Source: CALCMJ01 sp964475415 (lineage in GTDB: Bacteria > Bacteroidota > Bacteroidia > Chitinophagales > Saprospiraceae). Taken from it: 37,466 nt of DNA. Position 1 is the stretch's first letter. The number at the start of each line of letters is the position of its first letter. The notes beneath the pieces are model-generated. The model saw only the letters and a list, made by a program, of their open reading frames with translations. It was not told where the DNA came from and made no database searches. Below, piece after piece: positions 34,133-37,466 of this stretch. Location: contig CAYYWZ010000037.1 in assembly GCA_964475415.1 (NCBI GenBank), positions 1-37,466 of the forward strand. The letters run 5' to 3'. The position numbers were made by a program, and so were the translations under genes.

Positions 34133-36712
34133 ATGATAGATCTTAAGTTACCTATTTACAGATTATTAAGCATACTAATAATTTTTAATATAATAGTATA
34201 TCCATGTTCCGCTCAGAAGAAAGAATTATCCTATTATCTACCTGAGCAGAATTATAATCCTGACATCCTTACCCCGGAAGCCTTTCTAGGATATCAAGTA
34301 GGCGAATGGCATGTAAGTCATGATCAGCTTAAATTTTACATGGAATATCTAGCTAAGGTATCTGATAGAGTGACTATAGAAAGTTATGCGTATACTCATG
34401 AACATAGACCGCTCCAATTGCTAACCATTAGCTCACCAGAAAATCAAAAAAATATAAATACCATACAGGCAAATCAAGAAAAACTTTCTAATGGTGAAGA
34501 TATAAATAAGGCTAATCATCCAGCTATCGTCTATCAGGGATATAGTATCCATGGAAATGAATCCAGTGGCAGTAATGCCGCAGTATTAGTTGCCTATTAT
34601 CTAGCAGCTGGACAAGGAGAAGAAGTTATGAAAACCCTCGATGAGCTCGTCATCTTACTAGACCCTTGTTATAATCCTGACGGACTCACAAGGTTTGCAA
34701 CCTGGGCTAATGGTAATAGATATGCCAATCTAATTTCCGATCCGCAAAGTAGAGAATATAATGAGCCCTGGCCGAGGGGAAGAACTAACCACTACTGGTT
34801 CGACCTTAACAGAGATTGGTTACTGCTGACTCATCCAGAATCTAAAGGTAGAATCAAGAATTTCCACAAATGGAATCCCAATATTCTAACCGATCACCAT
34901 GAAATGGGCACCAATTCTACTTTCTTTTTTCAGCCTGGTATTCCATCTAGAACTAATCCTAATACGCCACAGATCAATCAAGATCTGACTGAAGAAATAG
35001 GCACCTTTCACGCTTCTGCACTAGATCAGATAGGTTCCTTATATTATAGTAAGGAATCTTTTGATGATTTCTATTACGGAAAAGGATCAACCTATCCTGA
35101 TGCTAACGGCTGTGTCGGCATCCTGTTCGAGCAAGCGAGTTCTAGAGGTCATCTACAAGAGAGCGCTAACGGATTACTGAGCTTTCCATTTACTATAAGA
35201 AACCAAGTTGTTACCTCTCTATCTACGCAGCGAGCTGCTGTAAATATGAAAGACAAGTTACTAGCTTACAAGCAAGATTTTTTTAAAGATGCTTCTTCTA
35301 GAGCAAGGGCAGAAAAAACTAAAGCTTATATATTCAAAGATAGAGACAGTTACAAGTTGAACAGATTTATCAACACCTTACTAGCACATAAGGTAGAAGT
35401 GCACCAGGTAAGTAACACTGTAAATAAAGATGGCAAGAGCTACACTTCAGACAATAGCTATATAGTTGATCTAAACCAGAAACAACATACCCTTGCTAAG
35501 ACAATTTTTGAAAGTGTCAATAGTTTTAAGGATAGTCTATTCTATGATGTATCTGCATGGACCTTGCCGCTAGCCTATGATCTAGATTATGCTGCGCTCA
35601 GTAGTGGAGATTTCAAGAAAGGTGTTAAAGGTGAGCGAATCACAGATCATCCTATACCTGCAGGAAAAGTATCTGATGAGAATGCAAGCTATGGTTTCGC
35701 TATCCCTTGGTATCAATATATGGCTCCAAAGATGGTCTATGATCTACTAGGAAAAGGACTGACTGTCAAAATAGCTTCAGAACCCTTCACACTAAATCCT
35801 AAAGGCAAAAAAATGAAGATGGAAGCGGGTACTGTTATCCTTCCACTTAATAATCAGAAAACATCAGCAGAAGAAATAAGAGCAATCGTAAAATCTCTAT
35901 CTACAGAACATCATGTAAATGTTGTGGGAATAGAATCCGGTATCACTGGTGAAATCAACCTAGGTAGCCCACAGATAAGATCTATAGTGCAACCTAAGAT
36001 AGCGCTTATCTCTGGAACGGGAACTGTAAGTTATGATGTCGGAGAATTGTGGCATCACCTAGATAAGGTTATGAATATTCCATTCACCATGTTAGACAAA
36101 GCGCAGTTTTGGCGTGCTGATCTAAGCAAATATGACGTTATCATTCTTCCTGACGGAAGATATAATGACACGGATTTCAAAGCCGAAAAACTAGAAGAAT
36201 GGATAACAGACGGAGGAACAGTTATTGCTTTCGAAAATGCCATCAATTACCTTAATGGCAAAAAACTCATCACAGTAACCAATAAAAAAACGGATGCTGG
36301 AAATTTAAAAAATACAGCCTATAATAAATACACAAAAAACAGGGGTGCGCAGGTTATAGGAGGAGCTATTTTCGAGACCAAGATAGACCTTACAAATCCG
36401 CTAGCCTATGGTTATAATGATCCTTATATACCGATGTTCAAGAAAGGTACAAATTTCTTCGAGCCCACAAAAAACAAATTGGCTACACCAGCGAGTTATA
36501 CGGCTACCCCACTACTAAGCGGTTATGTATCTAAGCCTAATATCCAGGCGCTAGAAAATTCAGCAGCTATAATGGTCTTCAAAAAAGGAGGTGGAAAGAT
36601 TATTTGTTTTACGGATGACCTAGTGTTCAGAGGCTACTGGTGGGGAACAAGCAAGCTGTTTGCTAATGCCATATTTTTTGCTGATCTGATAAGTGGAGCT
36701 GCTGAGCAGTAG
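34133..36712 (+). CDS. Secreted M14 zinc carboxypeptidase with GATase1-like C-terminal domain
   Basis: This 859-residue exported metallopeptidase has a signal peptide (about 1-28, YPCSAQ). The M14 domain (about 50-360) has zinc ligands His140 and Glu143 (SIHGNESSG), a third histidine at 255 or 256 (DHHEMG), a substrate-binding NRDW arginine near 227, and the catalytic Glu333 (LFEQASSRGH). All catalytic residues are present, so it is probably active, removing C-terminal residues from peptides outside the inner membrane. Residues about 620-710 resemble a class I glutamine amidotransferase-like fold (PKIALISGTG, DVIILPDGRYN, WITDGGTVIAFE), a combination known in this phylum. It is transcribed alone, divergent from the polysaccharide operon. 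Confidence 0.93.
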   Translation: MIDLKLPIYRLLSILIIFNIIVYPCSAQKKELSYYLPEQNYNPDILTPEAFLGYQVGEWHVSHDQLKFYMEYLAKVSDRVTIESYAYTHEHRPLQLLTISSPENQKNINTIQANQEKLSNGEDINKANHPAIVYQGYSIHGNESSGSNAAVLVAYYLAAGQGEEVMKTLDELVILLDPCYNPDGLTRFATWANGNRYANLISDPQSREYNEPWPRGRTNHYWFDLNRDWLLLTHPESKGRIKNFHKWNPNILTDHHEMGTNSTFFFQPGIPSRTNPNTPQINQDLTEEIGTFHASALDQIGSLYYSKESFDDFYYGKGSTYPDANGCVGILFEQASSRGHLQESANGLLSFPFTIRNQVVTSLSTQRAAVNMKDKLLAYKQDFFKDASSRARAEKTKAYIFKDRDSYKLNRFINTLLAHKVEVHQVSNTVNKDGKSYTSDNSYIVDLNQKQHTLAKTIFESVNSFKDSLFYDVSAWTLPLAYDLDYAALSSGDFKKGVKGERITDHPIPAGKVSDENASYGFAIPWYQYMAPKMVYDLLGKGLTVKIASEPFTLNPKGKKMKMEAGTVILPLNNQKTSAEEIRAIVKSLSTEHHVNVVGIESGITGEINLGSPQIRSIVQPKIALISGTGTVSYDVGELWHHLDKVMNIPFTMLDKAQFWRADLSKYDVIILPDGRYNDTDFKAEKLEEWITDGGTVIAFENAINYLNGKKLITVTNKKTDAGNLKNTAYNKYTKNRGAQVIGGAIFETKIDLTNPLAYGYNDPYIPMFKKGTNFFEPTKNKLATPASYTATPLLSGYVSKPNIQALENSAAIMVFKKGGGKIICFTDDLVFRGYWWGTSKLFANAIFFADLISGAAEQ

Positions 36713-36823
36713 GGTAAGTATAGTTGTAAGTCGTTTATTTGATAACTAAAATATTCAACTTTGTGCTTCTTATAAAATTCAAAGTCTGCAAATAATTTTC
36801 GCTCTATTTTCAATGTAGAAAAA

Positions 36824-37372
36824 TTATTCAAATGGTCTAAATCGTAATTTACATTCTAGACTATCTAAGAAAAATTGATCCCACCGCTGGTTTGGCAAAT
36901 TACAAGAAATATTTTGTCTAATGTTTAATATGTTAGTTTCAGAAGGATTATCTGGATATAAATTTAAACTATTATACCTACTATATTTTGGCTTTTCATT
37001 AACAAACCACTCAAGCATTGTATCAAGCTCAAAAGTAAAAGTACCTTCTTTTAGGAACTCATAAATAACTGTATCAACTTCATTAACTTCTCTAGCTCTA
37101 ATCCACAATTTAAATCTATCAGATTGAAAAAATATTGAGCCTAGAAGATTAACTCCAGAGTTTGCAATAGAAATATTTTTCTCTACTCCTCCAATAGTAT
37201 ATGAAAATGAAGTCAATTGTAAAGTATCATATGAGAAGTTATAGTTGATACAGTCATTTTTTTTCATCAAATCTGAAGACAAATTAGAATCGCTTTCAGT
37301 GGAACACGCAACTATTACTATAGAAATAAGTGATAAAAAGGCAATAGAAACAATTCCAATTCTGTTTAACAT
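36824..37372 (-). CDS. Lipoprotein of unknown function
   Basis: I do not recognise this family. The 182-residue protein has a lipoprotein signal peptide with the lipobox VACS (Cys23). A short Ser/Asp-rich linker follows, then about 145 residues of beta-rich sequence with conserved-looking aromatic residues. It contains two cysteines after the lipidated one (within NDCINYNFSYDT and ISCNLPNQRW) and a third near the C-terminus (LECKLRFRPFE). It converges with the M14 peptidase gene with 111 bases between them, so the two are not co-transcribed. It is probably outer-membrane or periplasmic. No terminator or promoter motif is clear. Confidence 0.75.
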   Translation of the reverse strand: MLNRIGIVSIAFLSLISIVIVACSTESDSNLSSDLMKKNDCINYNFSYDTLQLTSFSYTIGGVEKNISIANSGVNLLGSIFFQSDRFKLWIRAREVNEVDTVIYEFLKEGTFTFELDTMLEWFVNEKPKYSRYNSLNLYPDNPSETNILNIRQNISCNLPNQRWDQFFLDSLECKLRFRPFE

Positions 37373-37466
37373 ACTTTATATTTTAATAAGTTTACTTAAG
37401 ACTGTAGAACCAGTGGTCTAACCCCCTATTAATCGGACAATTTTATGGTGGTTAATAATAATGTGG
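37373..37466. other. Upstream region of the terminal lipoprotein gene
   Basis: These 94 bases lie before the lipoprotein start and end at the window edge. On the minus strand a TTG occurs near the edge, but no TAnnTTTG follows at the right spacing. Nothing else is recognisable. Confidence 0.4.

Noticed and set aside
1..37466. CRISPR array, prophage, integron, transposase or known anti-phage defence genes
   Set aside because: No regularly spaced repeats and no protein with integrase, transposase, nuclease or defence signatures were seen on either strand.

Overview
The window looks like a chromosomal segment of a member of the Bacteroidota, most likely a Saprospiria-like lineage. The basis is its AT-rich composition, the near absence of Shine-Dalgarno sequences, a perfect Bacteroidota promoter (TTG, 20 nt, TAAATTTG) ahead of the main operon, and typical families: alternative complex III (ACIII) linked to an aa3 oxidase, DUF3667, a Bacteroidota-type M14 peptidase and an RlmF methyltransferase. 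The Saprospiria assignment is an inference from protein style and dispersed repeats; no 16S or other marker is present.

Positions 1-1314 hold no gene, only decayed repeats. Positions 1315-18313 form one long minus-strand respiratory cluster, read from high to low coordinates: actABCDEF (the quinol-oxidising ACIII), then coxB, coxA, ctaB, two subunit III genes and subunit IV, which make an A1-type cytochrome aa3 oxidase. A strong terminator follows. Then come three probable assembly or accessory genes: a SCO-like protein without copper ligands, a DUF420/CtaM-like protein, and a small CPMC membrane protein. Electrons would pass from menaquinol to ActB/ActC, to the ActA and ActE hemes, to CuA of CoxB and to oxygen.

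This cluster carries the most unusual features. CoxB ends in a complete OmpA-type peptidoglycan-binding domain. ActC ends in a helix-hairpin-helix domain. Histidine-rich extensions occur on ActC, ActE, ActF, CoxA and a subunit III. Together they suggest a respiratory supercomplex tethered to the cell wall and possibly able to buffer metal ions; both ideas are hypotheses.

Positions 18571-25101 hold thyA, a GC-rich dispersed repeat, a secreted coiled-coil protein, a glycosyltransferase with an extra nucleotide-binding-like domain, rlmF, a twice-frameshifted DUF3667 pseudogene and oxyR. Positions 25102-27575 are the divergent oxyR-katG peroxide-defence locus with a likely operator and a katG terminator. 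A fragment of a Mur ligase gene (mpl type) follows, then an overlapping aroE-proline dehydrogenase pair, and a gap with three hairpins.

Positions 30461-34017 are a four-gene minus-strand operon: a small membrane protein, a Gfo/Idh/MocA dehydrogenase, a lipoprotein, and a polyprenyl-phosphate sugar transferase. This is probably a surface-polysaccharide initiation module. The window ends with a large secreted M14 carboxypeptidase on the plus strand and a minus-strand lipoprotein. No rRNA, tRNA, CRISPR array or intact mobile element was seen.
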